A stretch of 42,120 nucleotides of DNA from the NCBI RefSeq assembly GCF_946479605.1, contig NZ_CAMLGT010000006.1:1-42120 (forward strand). The letters are read 5' to 3'. Each line of letters starts with the position of its first letter. Within the stretch, counting starts at the first letter, position 1. The notes beneath the pieces were generated by a model that was not told the DNA's origin, did not search any database, and saw nothing but the letters and a program-made list of their open reading frames with translations. The stretch comes from an uncultured Lacibacter sp. Its GTDB lineage: Bacteria; Bacteroidota; Bacteroidia; Chitinophagales; Chitinophagaceae. Below, piece after piece: positions 33,701 to 42,120 of this stretch. Made by a program: the position numbers and the translations under genes.

Positions 33701-34851
33701 ATTACACCACGCTTGTATTAAAAGTAAAAGATACCGGTATTGGTATTCCCGAAAACCAGCTGCCGCATATATTCGATCGTTTCTATCAACTCGATAACAG
33801 TCATACACGTAAGGCCGAAGGAACCGGTATTGGTTTAGCGCTTACCAAAGAGTTGGTAAAACTGATGAACGGAACCATTGCAGTAAAAAGTCCGCCTGTT
33901 GGTGCAACAAAAGGCACCGAGTTCACCATCACATTACCATTGCAAAAAGTAAGTGTGGAAGATGAGGCTGCAACTGTGCCTGTACAACTAAAAGAACCGG
34001 TTATTAAACTGAATGCTGTAAGCAAAGAACCTGTTCTTCTTAATCAAAATTCGACGGCGGATGAAACGCCGTTGATCTTATTGGTAGAAGACAATGTAGA
34101 TGTTGTTGCTTATACTGCCAGTTGTTTGCCACAGTACAAATTAGCTGTTGGGAAAGATGGTAAAGAAGGATTTGAGATTGCAGCAGAACTGATCCCTGAT
34201 CTCATCATTACCGATGTGATGATGCCGTTGATTGATGGATTTGAAATGTGCAGAAGGCTACGGCAGGATGAACGCACCAGTCATATTCCCATCATTATGC
34301 TTACTGCCAAGGCTGATATGCAAAGTAAACTGGAAGGGCTGGAAAAAGGTGCTGATGTGTACCTCGAAAAGCCATTTCATAAAGAAGAATTATTGCTGCG
34401 TATTAAAAAACTATTGGAGTTGAGGCAAAATTTACAGCAGTATTACAGCAGGCAAATGGGTATTGTTGGTAAAGCTGAAAAATTAGCAACTGAAGAAATG
34501 GAGGTTGTTACAGAGGAAAAAACTGAGCATGCGTTCGTAAAAAAAGTAAGAGAACTGGTGGAGGCCAATTTTACCAACTATGAATTTAGTGTGGAGCAGT
34601 TGTGCAGGTTGATTTTTATGAGTCATTCGCAACTGCACCGAAAACTGGAAGCACTTACAGGTTGTTCGCCCAATAAATTTATCCGCATCATCCGTTTAAG
34701 CAAAGCGAAAGAATTATTAGTTGATCCAGCATTAAGCATTGCAGCTATTGCCATGGATTGCGGTTATAACGATCCCGGTTATTTTGCAAGGGTATTTAAG
34801 CAGGAGTTTGGAGTAACACCGCAGGAGTGGAGAATTACAGTAACTAAATAA
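30724..34851 (+). CDS. Hybrid two-component system regulator (propeller sensor, kinase, receiver, AraC)
   Basis: This 1375-residue single-chain regulator begins with a signal peptide (LLILFGIWLATPVFAQ). About residues 27-720 are two-component-type propeller repeats (LSQGYVYDILQDKDGFMWFGT, later GLCNNVVYGLLTDDAGNIWG), followed by a Y_Y_Y domain (about 725-790) and one membrane span (about 797-820). Inside lie the kinase core (H854 in ITHEFRTPL; HATPase with DTGIGIPENQL), a receiver (phosphoacceptor D1164 in IITDVMMPLIDG) and a C-terminal AraC helix-turn-helix (about 1270-1375). All key residues are present. Such regulators usually sense a glycan piece and switch on a nearby SusC/SusD locus; none is here. 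The closest candidate target is the divergent exported protein. It converges with the dipeptidase gene (9-base gap). Confidence 0.96.
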   Translation: MLPSHITTKLLLILFGIWLATPVFAQLKYKQLTTSDGLSQGYVYDILQDKDGFMWFGTKDGLNRYDGYSFKVYTYDSYNPNSISNNNINRLFEDSKGRLWVTTDDGINIYDKRRDNFRRILHNPKKANSLSGNKIYLPVIELPDGRFLVFPQEKSLNVISLSADFLENNTQPVITHLSAPGVTNVNCMYMDGRKKIWIISDKVYELLPNDLSLVWRKNSFVFGQTAPAENGSVWADDVFFSQVQDTNAYALFSKDITKGHGRTFLHETDKKRFWLGITDSGRLEIFDIKNWKRGSPVDPEKTRLYSFSEVTPTRIYKDRSGLVWVGTNGYGLRKYSNDTEKFHHIARAMSVRKIMGLPNNQVFVTGWGDLKRFDTDGNNLTGKEEKVLFDGRDFFMGKNFTIWGLYRKKGYSADNFDEVIEKLNLVTKTSSTYRINVNREEELMEPKLEDSKGNIWLTGFGGRMIVLNPFTGVYKKITINTDVANPMLKGAPITALHEDATGVFWAGTEDGLAKINFQFNTTAAPTITWYKTNASDKTALNYSHVSCIINDTFDKNILWVATKGGGLNRLNQSTGRFTHITTKEGLCNNVVYGLLTDDAGNIWGSTNSGIFCLLNGNKEEQGKWLFRHFTKTSGLQDDEFNTGAYAKLANGNLAFGGVNGLNIFNPSTVLQTGFVPNIFITNILAGNEVVFPNDKTGILQQAIEQSSFITLNHLQDILTLEFSSLDFTSPAQNKYRYQLVGIDKDWVESGTRRTATYLHLPPGHYTFKVQGSNSQGTWSNKIAELKIIVSPPWWRTWWAYVIYVLLIVFAAIAYFLFRINKAKLQSQLHYEQQEAKRVKELDTLKTQLYANITHEFRTPLTVILGMANQVKAEPEKYLDNGVDMIVRNGKHLLNLVNEMLDLSKLEEGKMTLHLVNGDVIHFLRYVVESFQSLAAGQQKQFHFLADADELAVAYDAEKLRQIISNLLSNALKFTPAQGNVYVSISQEPATKHNYTTLVLKVKDTGIGIPENQLPHIFDRFYQLDNSHTRKAEGTGIGLALTKELVKLMNGTIAVKSPPVGATKGTEFTITLPLQKVSVEDEAATVPVQLKEPVIKLNAVSKEPVLLNQNSTADETPLILLVEDNVDVVAYTASCLPQYKLAVGKDGKEGFEIAAELIPDLIITDVMMPLIDGFEMCRRLRQDERTSHIPIIMLTAKADMQSKLEGLEKGADVYLEKPFHKEELLLRIKKLLELRQNLQQYYSRQMGIVGKAEKLATEEMEVVTEEKTEHAFVKKVRELVEANFTNYEFSVEQLCRLIFMSHSQLHRKLEALTGCSPNKFIRIIRLSKAKELLVDPALSIAAIAMDCGYNDPGYFARVFKQEFGVTPQEWRITVTK

Positions 34852-34860
34852 GAGATAGGT

Positions 34861-36054
34861 TTAATGTAGTACAACACTTTTCATATTTGCCTCAAACACA
34901 CGCATAAAATTTCCACCAAGTATTTTCCTTATATCTTTTTTGCTGTAACCTCTTTCCAACAACGCTTTCGTAATAAGCGGATAATCTTCCACACCGTTCA
35001 ACTCACGTGGTGGCACTTCAATACCATCAAAATCGCTGCCCATACCTACATGATCAACACCTACCAGCTTTACGATATAATCAAGATGATCGATGAGTAC
35101 TGATAAGGACGGACGAATGCTCAACAGCCGGTCTTTGTATTTTTCTGCAGTGATGATGCGTGCATAATCGGGCTGCATATTTGTTTTGATCAATGAATCG
35201 ATCTCCGGCTGGTATTGTTTCAACAGTTCATCCCGTTTTGCTTCATAGCTACTATCAATAAAACCTCCATAGAAATTAAGGAAGATCACACCCCCGCTTT
35301 TTGCAACGGCTTTTATCTGGTCGTCTTTTAAATTGCGACGGTGCGGACAAAGATTCCATACACAGCTATGCGATGCGATGATGGGTTTGGTTGAAATGCT
35401 TACGATATCCCAAAATGTTTGTTCACCCACATGACTGATATCAACCATCACACCCAGTTCATTCATCCGTTTAATTACTTGTCTTCCGAATTCTGTAAGA
35501 CCCTTTTTACCTTCGCTGTTCATTGCGCCGCCAGAGGTGGTTTCATCGGCAGCACTTGTTGCCCAACTTGTAGAGTTGTTCCAGGTAATGGTCATGTACC
35601 GCATGCCTCTTTGATACAAGGCATCAAGATTCGCAAGACTGTTTTCAATCATGTGCCCGCCTTCCACTCCAAACATGGTTGCCAGCTTTTTTTCCTTGAT
35701 TGCTTTAGCAAAATCGGCCGGGTTGTACACCATCATCATTTTTGATGGATTACGTTGCACCCATGCATAAACGCTGTCCATTTCCTGGTTGGCAAAAGCA
35801 TACGGCTCTTTTTGCTCGCCACCGCAAAAGATCGAAAACATCTGTCCTTTTATACCACCGCTAAACATGCGTTTAAGATCAGAGTGTGTTTTACCACTAA
35901 GATCAGTATCGAAAGCTACTTTCTTTTCAATGGCAGATGAAGGAATATCATTATGTGTATCAACCAATACAGCTTTGTGATGTATTTTTTTGTACCGCTG
36001 TGCAAACAGAAAAGACGGAAATAACAATAATAAAAGAATTTTTCGCAGTAACAT
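34861..36054 (-). CDS. Exported membrane-dipeptidase-type enzyme (M19)
   Basis: The 397-residue protein has a signal peptide ending FLFAQ (19). Zinc-binding residues of the renal dipeptidase family are visible: H34 and D36 in DTHND, bridging E131 in VEGGH, the histidine of ISHVG, that of ASHS, and the aspartate of GSDFDG. The family cleaves dipeptides, including those with a D-residue at the C-terminus, in the periplasm; it may serve peptide use or turnover of murein-derived peptides. Its start is 42 bases from the divergent acetyltransferase. Confidence 0.93.
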   Translation of the reverse strand: MLLRKILLLLLFPSFLFAQRYKKIHHKAVLVDTHNDIPSSAIEKKVAFDTDLSGKTHSDLKRMFSGGIKGQMFSIFCGGEQKEPYAFANQEMDSVYAWVQRNPSKMMMVYNPADFAKAIKEKKLATMFGVEGGHMIENSLANLDALYQRGMRYMTITWNNSTSWATSAADETTSGGAMNSEGKKGLTEFGRQVIKRMNELGVMVDISHVGEQTFWDIVSISTKPIIASHSCVWNLCPHRRNLKDDQIKAVAKSGGVIFLNFYGGFIDSSYEAKRDELLKQYQPEIDSLIKTNMQPDYARIITAEKYKDRLLSIRPSLSVLIDHLDYIVKLVGVDHVGMGSDFDGIEVPPRELNGVEDYPLITKALLERGYSKKDIRKILGGNFMRVFEANMKSVVLH

Positions 36055-36096
36055 AAACAGTGAAGGTTGTAAGTTTGCAGTTAAGGTAATTAAAAA

Positions 36097-36570
36097 ATGA
36101 CGGAGTTAATTTATATACAGCAGGAAGGTTGGTTGCTGGATGAGGTAAGGAAACTGTTTCGGGAATATGAGATGGAGCTGGATGAAGATCTGTGTTTTCA
36201 GACATTTGAAGAAGAGCTGAAGAATCCTTTAAAAAAATACGGTCCCCCCAAAGGCGTTATTTACCTGGCAAAATGGAACAACGAGATAGCAGGTTGTGTG
36301 GCTTTGCAACCGCTGCGGGAGAAAGGTGCATGTGAAATGAAGCGCCTGTACGTAAAACCATTTTACAGGAAACATAAAATTGGTAAAGTGCTGGTGGAAC
36401 AACTCATAAGGGATGCACAGATGCTGGGTTATACAAAAATGAAATTAGACACACTGGAAAAGCTGCAACCTGCTATTGGGTTGTACAAACAATATGGTTT
36501 TGTAGAAACAACATCGTATTATGATAATCCGCTGGATGGAGTTGTTTATATGGAAAAGGAATTGGTGTAA
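36097..36570 (+). CDS. GNAT-family N-acetyltransferase
   Basis: The 157-residue protein has the GNAT fold: strand 4 MKRLYVKPFYRKHKIGKVLVEQ with the acetyl-CoA pyrophosphate loop (RKHKIGK, in place of the usual Q/RxxGxG/A), then a helix and the late strand GFVETTSYYDNP, and PLDGVVYMEKEL at the end. The substrate is unknown; cytoplasmic. A strong bidirectional terminator follows its stop. Confidence 0.88.
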   Translation: MTELIYIQQEGWLLDEVRKLFREYEMELDEDLCFQTFEEELKNPLKKYGPPKGVIYLAKWNNEIAGCVALQPLREKGACEMKRLYVKPFYRKHKIGKVLVEQLIRDAQMLGYTKMKLDTLEKLQPAIGLYKQYGFVETTSYYDNPLDGVVYMEKELV

Positions 36571-36587
36571 GTACATTCGATATACAT

Positions 36588-36621
36588 AAAAAAGCTCCGG
36601 CACAAAACGCCGGAGCTTTTT
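36588..36621. terminator. Strong bidirectional intrinsic terminator
   Basis: GCTCCGGC (36594-36601) and GCCGGAGC (36609-36616) form a perfect 8-bp stem with loop ACAAAAC, flanked by six A on the left and five T on the right. It lies between the convergent acetyltransferase and alpha-2-macroglobulin genes and should serve both. Confidence 0.92.
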
Positions 36622-36640
36622 ATTCTGTTAACAATACTTT

Positions 36641-39600
36641 CTATTGCGTAATATTCACCACACCTGCACCATGGTACGAATGATACTCACCATTATACAT
36701 TGCATCAGCGCTTACCGGTCCCATGCGATAGATGCCGGGTGATACTGCCCGCACAGCATAATAATAACTTTGTCTGCCGCTTGTAAGATCAACAAAGAAA
36801 TGAATCCTGTCATCACGCACATCCAATGCAGTTGGTGTTAAACCATCTCTTATCCAATCCATGCCCGGCAGTTCTTTAGTGCGTGGGTTTTCAATTTCAA
36901 AACCGGCAGGTAACAGATCGGTGAGCACTACATTTTCAACCGAAGTAGCAAAACTTTTTTCAACGGTTACTTTCACTATGATCAACTCGTTTTGCTGGAA
37001 ACTGTTACCGGGGAACTGCTGACCATAACGATTGTAAAACTGCCGTCTTACTTTCAGGTAACTGTCTTCTTCTTTATAGTCACCTGTAGCACTGATGCCT
37101 TCGGCTACCCAGTAATAGTATAAACGACCTGTTCCTTTTGTTACAACTTCCACATTTGCACCGCCCAGTTGTTTAGCTGTTAATTTCAGATCATTACCAC
37201 TAAGCTTGCCTACCGTTTTGCCACTCACTTTTATATCAGCAGTAACGGTGCTTTTAGCAGCATTGCGTGCAAGTTTGCCAATGGCTAAAAATCCAAATGC
37301 ACGTTCCTGTGTGCTGAGCCAGCGGCGTTCTTTCAGATACTGTGTTACATGCCTTGCCATCAACGGAATTTGTGCATTACCCGGATCAACATCAACCAGT
37401 GTATTGAGTGCAATGGCTTCATCACGCACATCACTGTAAAAACTTCCCCCGGTTTGTGCAACACTTAACTCGCCACTGAAAGCAGCAGGCAGCAATGCTA
37501 CATAACTTTTCTTATCGCCACTTACAGCATAAGCTGCAGATAACAGGTAACGGCTGTCAAGTGCAAGTAAAGATGAATTGGCTTTGTAATAATTCATCAC
37601 ACTTATCTGCGAACGATTGCCCAATGCCAGTACATATAAACTATACGCCACTTCTTTTGGTGCAATTTTCTTTTTCTGTGTGCGGTTGTAATAATAATCG
37701 ATGGTTTCTTTTGTTTTCAATCGGGTGATGAGGTAACCCATCATTGTTTCAAGAAGACTATTATCAACATCATAACCGGCTTTGCGTGCTTCCAATAAAA
37801 AGTGAGCAGCGTAAACAGTGGTCCACCAGTTGGCAGTTCCCTCATCATCCCACAATGTAACTGCACCATTGTACAGTTGACGCATCTTTATTTTGCGGAT
37901 AGCTTCATTAATATTTGCAACGGATGTTGAACCGGCTCCTTTGTTTTGTTTCAGCTGATCGGCCATATCAGCAAAATACAATTGCGGAAACGCTGCCGAT
38001 ACTGTTTGCTCCGTACAACCATACGGATACTGCACCAGGTATTTCAACTGATCGCCTAACTCCAGTGCCGGCGATTTGCTGACGATGAGCTGATAATCGG
38101 TACTGCCCTGCATAAACCGGTTAACAGGAATGTTGATGTTTTGTGCAGCACCACCGATGATGCTGCCACTACCACTTTCTTTCTGTAAGGTGGATGGAGG
38201 ACGAACAGTAATGGCGGTTTCATCAACAAATGTTTCACCCATTGCTTTTACTTCAATACGAATACGGCCGGAGTCGATGCGTTGTTGTGCCACTACACGA
38301 AACACCGCTTTACTTTCTGAGTTGGCAGCAACAGGTGCAACCTGGCTGTTTACACCCACCACCTGCATAGGTCCGCTTACACTCATTTTCACAGTAGCGT
38401 TTGCAGCATTTTTTGTGGTGTTGCTGAGTGTAACAGGAACAAGCACCGTATCACCCGGACTTAAGAAACGTGGAATACCTGCGCTGATCACAACCGGATC
38501 GGCAACGGTCATATTTTCTTCGCTTGCACCAAACTGTTCGTTCTTGTATGCAACAGCCATTAAACGTATTTCGCCGCTGAACTGTGGTACATCAAATTCA
38601 AACTCAGCTTCACCGCTGCCATTTGCTTTTTGCACACCACTCCAGTAGCTGACGATCTGTACACGTTTATTGGGCATAGGATTGTTGCGCTTTTCCATAT
38701 CGGCACCATCACCACCGGTGCTGCTCATGCGTGCACGCAACTCAGGAAACAGTAACGGATAAAGATCGTAAGCAAATACACCCAGTTCTTTTTTCTGGTA
38801 GAAGTAATTGTATGGATCAGGTGTTTTCATGTTGCTCACCTGCAGCACACCGTTATCAACGGCAGCAAGTGTAACATAACTGCCCGGGGCTGCTTTTACT
38901 TTTACTTTCTGCTGTGTGCGGCTGCGTGTTGACTTATTAGCTGTGATCTTTACATCAATCTTCCTGTTTTTTTCATCTACTTTGATGGATTGATAACCAT
39001 GTGCCACTGTTAACGGAATTTCACTCATGCCATGTGGCTTGATGAGTGTGGCTGTTACAAACACATTGGGTAAATGTTCTGCTGTTAACGGAATATCAAC
39101 TGATGCAGAACGGTTTTCAACATTTACATATTGATGCGATACCACATGATCTGTTTCAAGTGTTACCAACATACGTCCGCTGAATGGTGTTTTGAATAAC
39201 AGTTTTGCTTTATCGCCGGTTGCATATTCTTTCTTGTCTGTTTCAATATCAATCTGCCCTTCAGTGTTTACCTCAAACGAACTGTTATCAGCACCCCAGC
39301 CACCATAGCTGTAAAAACGCCTGCTTACATAAGTTTCTGCATTGGGTGCATAAATGCGTATCTCATAATCACCGGGTTGACGTGGTACAAATGTGTAGTT
39401 TGTCTGCTCACCTGCAACTGTAACCACATCTTCTTTCATCCGTTTTTCTTCTTTTTGCGATTCGTAACGGAAATAAGAACCGCTTTTGCTTAACACTGTT
39501 CTGTATTCATGTTTGATCACCAATACACGGGCCTGTGCATTCACCAGTTTTTCATCTTTGTTTAAAGCGATCAGCGGAAAACGAATACCCTGGTTCAATG

Positions 39601-42022
39601 GATAATAGTAATAACCATCCCCACCCAAACCATAAAATACTTTTTGTGTAAATACATTGGCCTTGGCGAGTTTGCTTACAGGTCGTCCTGTTTCATCAAA
39701 CACAGTTGTATAAATATCAACCTGCAGTAAACCGAGATTATTGTAAAGCACAGGAACACTCACGCCCTCTGTTGCATTACCATTTGCATCGGTACTGCCT
39801 TCTTTCAGTACTTTATCAAAAAAGGATGTTTGATTACTCAATGAAAAATCATAACCATTGTATTTTGCAGGAGAGAAGTATGCCTGTTTGAACTGGATCT
39901 CTGTTTCGTATTTACGGTTGGCAGCAGGCGGGCCAAAGAAATTACTGGCATTGATGCGGAGCGTAGCAGAGTCGCCCACGTTTAAAAACTCTTTGCTGAG
40001 TTGTGTATTTACTTTTATACGATCAGGTACAAATTCTTCAATGCTGAATGATTTGCTGCCGAGCAATACATCATTACCGGAATACAATTCGAGTTGATAA
40101 CTGCCGGTAATGGCAGCAACCGGCAGATCAATACTTACTTCAGCAGAACCTTGTTCGTTCAGCATTTTACGGAAGCTTTTCAGCTCTTTACCGTTCGGCA
40201 TCACAAACTTCAGCTTCACTGGTAATTCGCCGGGTGTTTTCCAATCGTTGGTACGCAGGACAATGTTTGCGTTTACTCTTTCACCCGGCCGATAAATATC
40301 ACGCTCTGCATAAATGAACGCATCCATGCCTGTGGTATTCCATGCTTTGCCACCCACATCAAACCGACTTGTGTTTACTCTTGTATTATGGAACGGCAGG
40401 TAGTTGAAATCATCAGCCGTTTTAGCAATGACCATGGCCGGTTTAAAACCGTTGTATTCTTTTCTGCTGTAACTGATCTCTGCTACACCATCGGCATTTG
40501 TGCTGCCTGTACCCAGCAATTGATTGTTGGCACCATACACTGTAACATTTACACCGCTTAAAGAAGCTGCTGTTTTAATGGAGTTGGCAAATACCAGCAT
40601 TGTTTCTTTACCTTCTTTGGCAATGAGCCCAATATCACTCAGCGATATAAAGCGTTTGTCTTTGATCCAGTAATCATCCGGCGACTGGATCTGTAAATGA
40701 TAAATACCGTTGAAATCCTTTACACGATCTGCAATATTGAAGTTGAATAAACGGCTGTTGCCCAGCTTTGGTAAGCTGCGTGTGTCAATTTCCTGTTCGT
40801 AAATCACATCGCCCAATGTTGCATCGCCACCTTCCTCATCATAATAATAGTAATCATCGTTGCCGCTTGTTTTTGGATAGTAACCGTATTTGTGTGCTGC
40901 GAGAATATTGTTTTCATAGATCTTTGAAACAATCACTTTCACCTTGGGAATATTGGTAATGCGCACTTCAATATTTTTGTTTCCCTGTGCAGAAAGATAA
41001 ACGGCTTTTTTATTGGTGAAAACAATGTCGGGTTCCAGTTCGCCAAAAGCAACGGCTCCTTTGTAGTCTTCTTTTAGTGTGCCACCCAGTTTTCCACGCA
41101 AACCTTTTGTAAGCAGGAGATCATAGGTTTTATCGGCATTGAATCCTTCGCTGCTGATGAGGAAACCGTCTTCTTCCATTTCCACATCATATTTTACGGT
41201 TGGGCTGAGTTGAATGTATTGATTCAATGATTCCGGTACTACTTGTTGCGAGGTAAATACTTTTACTGTAGCCGATAAACCATCATGTCGTGATTCAACA
41301 TTGGTAACGGTCAATGTATAAGGCGATGGAATGGTAAACTTTTCTTCAATGGATTCGGCGGTAGCGTTCTTTCCGCCATCGGGCAGCAAACCTTTTTCCA
41401 GTGAAACGGTAGTGTTGTAATCCCTGTCTTCCGTTTTTACATTCAACAGGCGGATCGAAACCTTGCGGTCGTTGTTAATGGTCTGTATGCTGTAATCTTT
41501 TTCCTGATCGTCCAGTTTCACTTTCAGTTTTTCTTTTAAAGCAGCAGGTGTAACGGCGTAGTTGAAATACAGATCCACTTGCGGAATGGCTTTATTGGTA
41601 GCATCATCAAGCACCCAGGTAATGTTTGAGTTTTCCAGCTTCAGATCAGGTGTGTGAAACTCCAGCGGCTCTTTCACTTTTACCGAACTGTATTCGGTAA
41701 ATGCCAACACATCTTTGTTGATGCTTGCTTTGTAAGTGGTAGCCGGAGCCATGGGACCCGATGGAGAAAAGATCAGCTCATCGCCATGCTCCCAACGGAA
41801 ACGGCCGTTGATCTTTGGTTCAAACTCAACGTAAGGAACAGAATCCCACCGGTTGAGCAATGAATCGGGTACCAGGTTTTTTGAAAACCGGAACACCAGG
41901 TTTTGCAGTTGCTGAATTTCGCCACGGGCATTGGTATCGCTCAGGGAAACAGCATTGCGGTTACAGGAAACAAAAAGAATCATGGCTGCAGTAATGAACA
42001 GCAGGTGCAAATGGCTACGCAT
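36641..42022 (-). CDS. Bacterial alpha-2-macroglobulin lipoprotein with thioester
   Basis: The 1793-residue protein starts with a lipobox (AAMILFVSC, C20). A long set of beta-sandwich (MG) domains follows (about 30-1150), then the A2M domain with the thioester motif CTEQ at 1336-1339 inside YPYGCTEQT, an alpha-helical thioester domain (about 1330-1620) and a final receptor-like beta domain. The bait region probably lies in the 1150s (GDGADMEKRNNPM). Such proteins trap attacking proteases in the periplasm through the thioester. In many bacteria the gene sits next to pbpC, a penicillin-binding protein that repairs murein; no pbpC follows here, and the upstream side is outside the window. The tract KTSGNDDYYYYDEEGGD (near 390) is an unusual acidic, tyrosine-rich insertion. 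Confidence 0.95.
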   Translation of the reverse strand: MRSHLHLLFITAAMILFVSCNRNAVSLSDTNARGEIQQLQNLVFRFSKNLVPDSLLNRWDSVPYVEFEPKINGRFRWEHGDELIFSPSGPMAPATTYKASINKDVLAFTEYSSVKVKEPLEFHTPDLKLENSNITWVLDDATNKAIPQVDLYFNYAVTPAALKEKLKVKLDDQEKDYSIQTINNDRKVSIRLLNVKTEDRDYNTTVSLEKGLLPDGGKNATAESIEEKFTIPSPYTLTVTNVESRHDGLSATVKVFTSQQVVPESLNQYIQLSPTVKYDVEMEEDGFLISSEGFNADKTYDLLLTKGLRGKLGGTLKEDYKGAVAFGELEPDIVFTNKKAVYLSAQGNKNIEVRITNIPKVKVIVSKIYENNILAAHKYGYYPKTSGNDDYYYYDEEGGDATLGDVIYEQEIDTRSLPKLGNSRLFNFNIADRVKDFNGIYHLQIQSPDDYWIKDKRFISLSDIGLIAKEGKETMLVFANSIKTAASLSGVNVTVYGANNQLLGTGSTNADGVAEISYSRKEYNGFKPAMVIAKTADDFNYLPFHNTRVNTSRFDVGGKAWNTTGMDAFIYAERDIYRPGERVNANIVLRTNDWKTPGELPVKLKFVMPNGKELKSFRKMLNEQGSAEVSIDLPVAAITGSYQLELYSGNDVLLGSKSFSIEEFVPDRIKVNTQLSKEFLNVGDSATLRINASNFFGPPAANRKYETEIQFKQAYFSPAKYNGYDFSLSNQTSFFDKVLKEGSTDANGNATEGVSVPVLYNNLGLLQVDIYTTVFDETGRPVSKLAKANVFTQKVFYGLGGDGYYYYPLNQGIRFPLIALNKDEKLVNAQARVLVIKHEYRTVLSKSGSYFRYESQKEEKRMKEDVVTVAGEQTNYTFVPRQPGDYEIRIYAPNAETYVSRRFYSYGGWGADNSSFEVNTEGQIDIETDKKEYATGDKAKLLFKTPFSGRMLVTLETDHVVSHQYVNVENRSASVDIPLTAEHLPNVFVTATLIKPHGMSEIPLTVAHGYQSIKVDEKNRKIDVKITANKSTRSRTQQKVKVKAAPGSYVTLAAVDNGVLQVSNMKTPDPYNYFYQKKELGVFAYDLYPLLFPELRARMSSTGGDGADMEKRNNPMPNKRVQIVSYWSGVQKANGSGEAEFEFDVPQFSGEIRLMAVAYKNEQFGASEENMTVADPVVISAGIPRFLSPGDTVLVPVTLSNTTKNAANATVKMSVSGPMQVVGVNSQVAPVAANSESKAVFRVVAQQRIDSGRIRIEVKAMGETFVDETAITVRPPSTLQKESGSGSIIGGAAQNINIPVNRFMQGSTDYQLIVSKSPALELGDQLKYLVQYPYGCTEQTVSAAFPQLYFADMADQLKQNKGAGSTSVANINEAIRKIKMRQLYNGAVTLWDDEGTANWWTTVYAAHFLLEARKAGYDVDNSLLETMMGYLITRLKTKETIDYYYNRTQKKKIAPKEVAYSLYVLALGNRSQISVMNYYKANSSLLALDSRYLLSAAYAVSGDKKSYVALLPAAFSGELSVAQTGGSFYSDVRDEAIALNTLVDVDPGNAQIPLMARHVTQYLKERRWLSTQERAFGFLAIGKLARNAAKSTVTADIKVSGKTVGKLSGNDLKLTAKQLGGANVEVVTKGTGRLYYYWVAEGISATGDYKEEDSYLKVRRQFYNRYGQQFPGNSFQQNELIIVKVTVEKSFATSVENVVLTDLLPAGFEIENPRTKELPGMDWIRDGLTPTALDVRDDRIHFFVDLTSGRQSYYYAVRAVSPGIYRMGPVSADAMYNGEYHSYHGAGVVNITQ

Positions 42023-42068
42023 ACAGGTTAAATGTTGAAAGACGTTTGAAGTGGAGAGATTTTGAAGT

Positions 42069-42101
42069 TGAATATAGTATAATTAACTGCATATTTCCAA
42101 C
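42069..42101 (-). promoter_or_regulatory. Weak promoter candidate for the alpha-2-macroglobulin gene
   Basis: On the (-) strand GTTG (42101-42098) is followed by 21 bases and TATATTCA (42076-42069), which partly fits TTTG-N19-21-TAnnTTTG. It would give a leader of about 40 bases. No gene is visible between 42023 and the right edge. Confidence 0.3.
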
Positions 42102-42120
42102 AGGTATTTATTAAAGAATT

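Noticed and set aside
38130..38648. 172-codon open frame on the (+) strand
   Set aside because: It lies opposite the alpha-2-macroglobulin gene, and its protein has no domain, signal or membrane logic; it is a complement of real coding sequence.

Overview
The window looks like chromosomal DNA from a member of the Bacteroidota, most likely the Chitinophagaceae; the genus cannot be fixed from the sequence alone. The evidence is: signal peptides that mostly end in a glutamine after a short Bacteroidota-style cleavage site, lipoproteins, a 1375-residue hybrid two-component regulator with a beta-propeller sensor and AraC output, a 7TMR-DISM histidine kinase, a fused E1 alpha/beta 2-oxoacid dehydrogenase, DUF2490 and DUF1624 proteins, an almost complete absence of Shine-Dalgarno sequences, and AT-rich codon use. 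I see no rRNA, tRNA, CRISPR array, insertion sequence or prophage.

Layout. Positions 1-4642: the 5' part of a membrane protein leaving the left edge, a divergent M16-like protein without a metal-binding motif, a small holin-like membrane protein, a small secreted protein that resembles an isolated type IX sorting domain, and the fused E1. Positions 4771-8523: a (+) run of three exported proteins (Prc-type protease, an unrecognised or LIC11966-like protein, and an archaemetzincin-like lipoprotein). Positions 8525-16000: a (-) run with a LuxR-type response regulator, its sensor kinase, an ABC exporter, a class IV aminotransferase and a penicillin-acylase-type hydrolase. Positions 16136-17494: a DUF418 membrane protein.

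Positions 17546-21728 hold a (-) signalling cluster: a TPR-GAF histidine kinase, a stand-alone receiver and a receiver-adenylate cyclase fusion. Positions 22026-22793 hold a DUF2490 protein. Positions 22870-29319 are a compact five-gene (-) set: DUF1624 membrane protein, exported M20 amidohydrolase, exported beta-lactamase-like hydrolase, agmatine-deiminase-type lipoprotein and APC amino acid permease. It could act on arginine- or agmatine-type compounds in the periplasm (inference). Positions 29320-29756 carry a terminator and a possible gene remnant. Positions 29757-34851 hold an exported two-repeat protein divergent from the hybrid two-component regulator. The right end has an M19 dipeptidase, a GNAT acetyltransferase, a strong bidirectional terminator and a large alpha-2-macroglobulin lipoprotein.

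The best leads for something unusual are: the kinase-receiver-receiver/cyclase cluster; a sensor kinase whose signal peptide can only be read from an ATT start; heptanucleotide repeats forming the linker of the fused E1; a perfect 13-bp inverted repeat spanning the end of the cyclase gene; the Prc/archaemetzincin envelope operon; and the periplasmic deiminase/amidohydrolase/permease operon.
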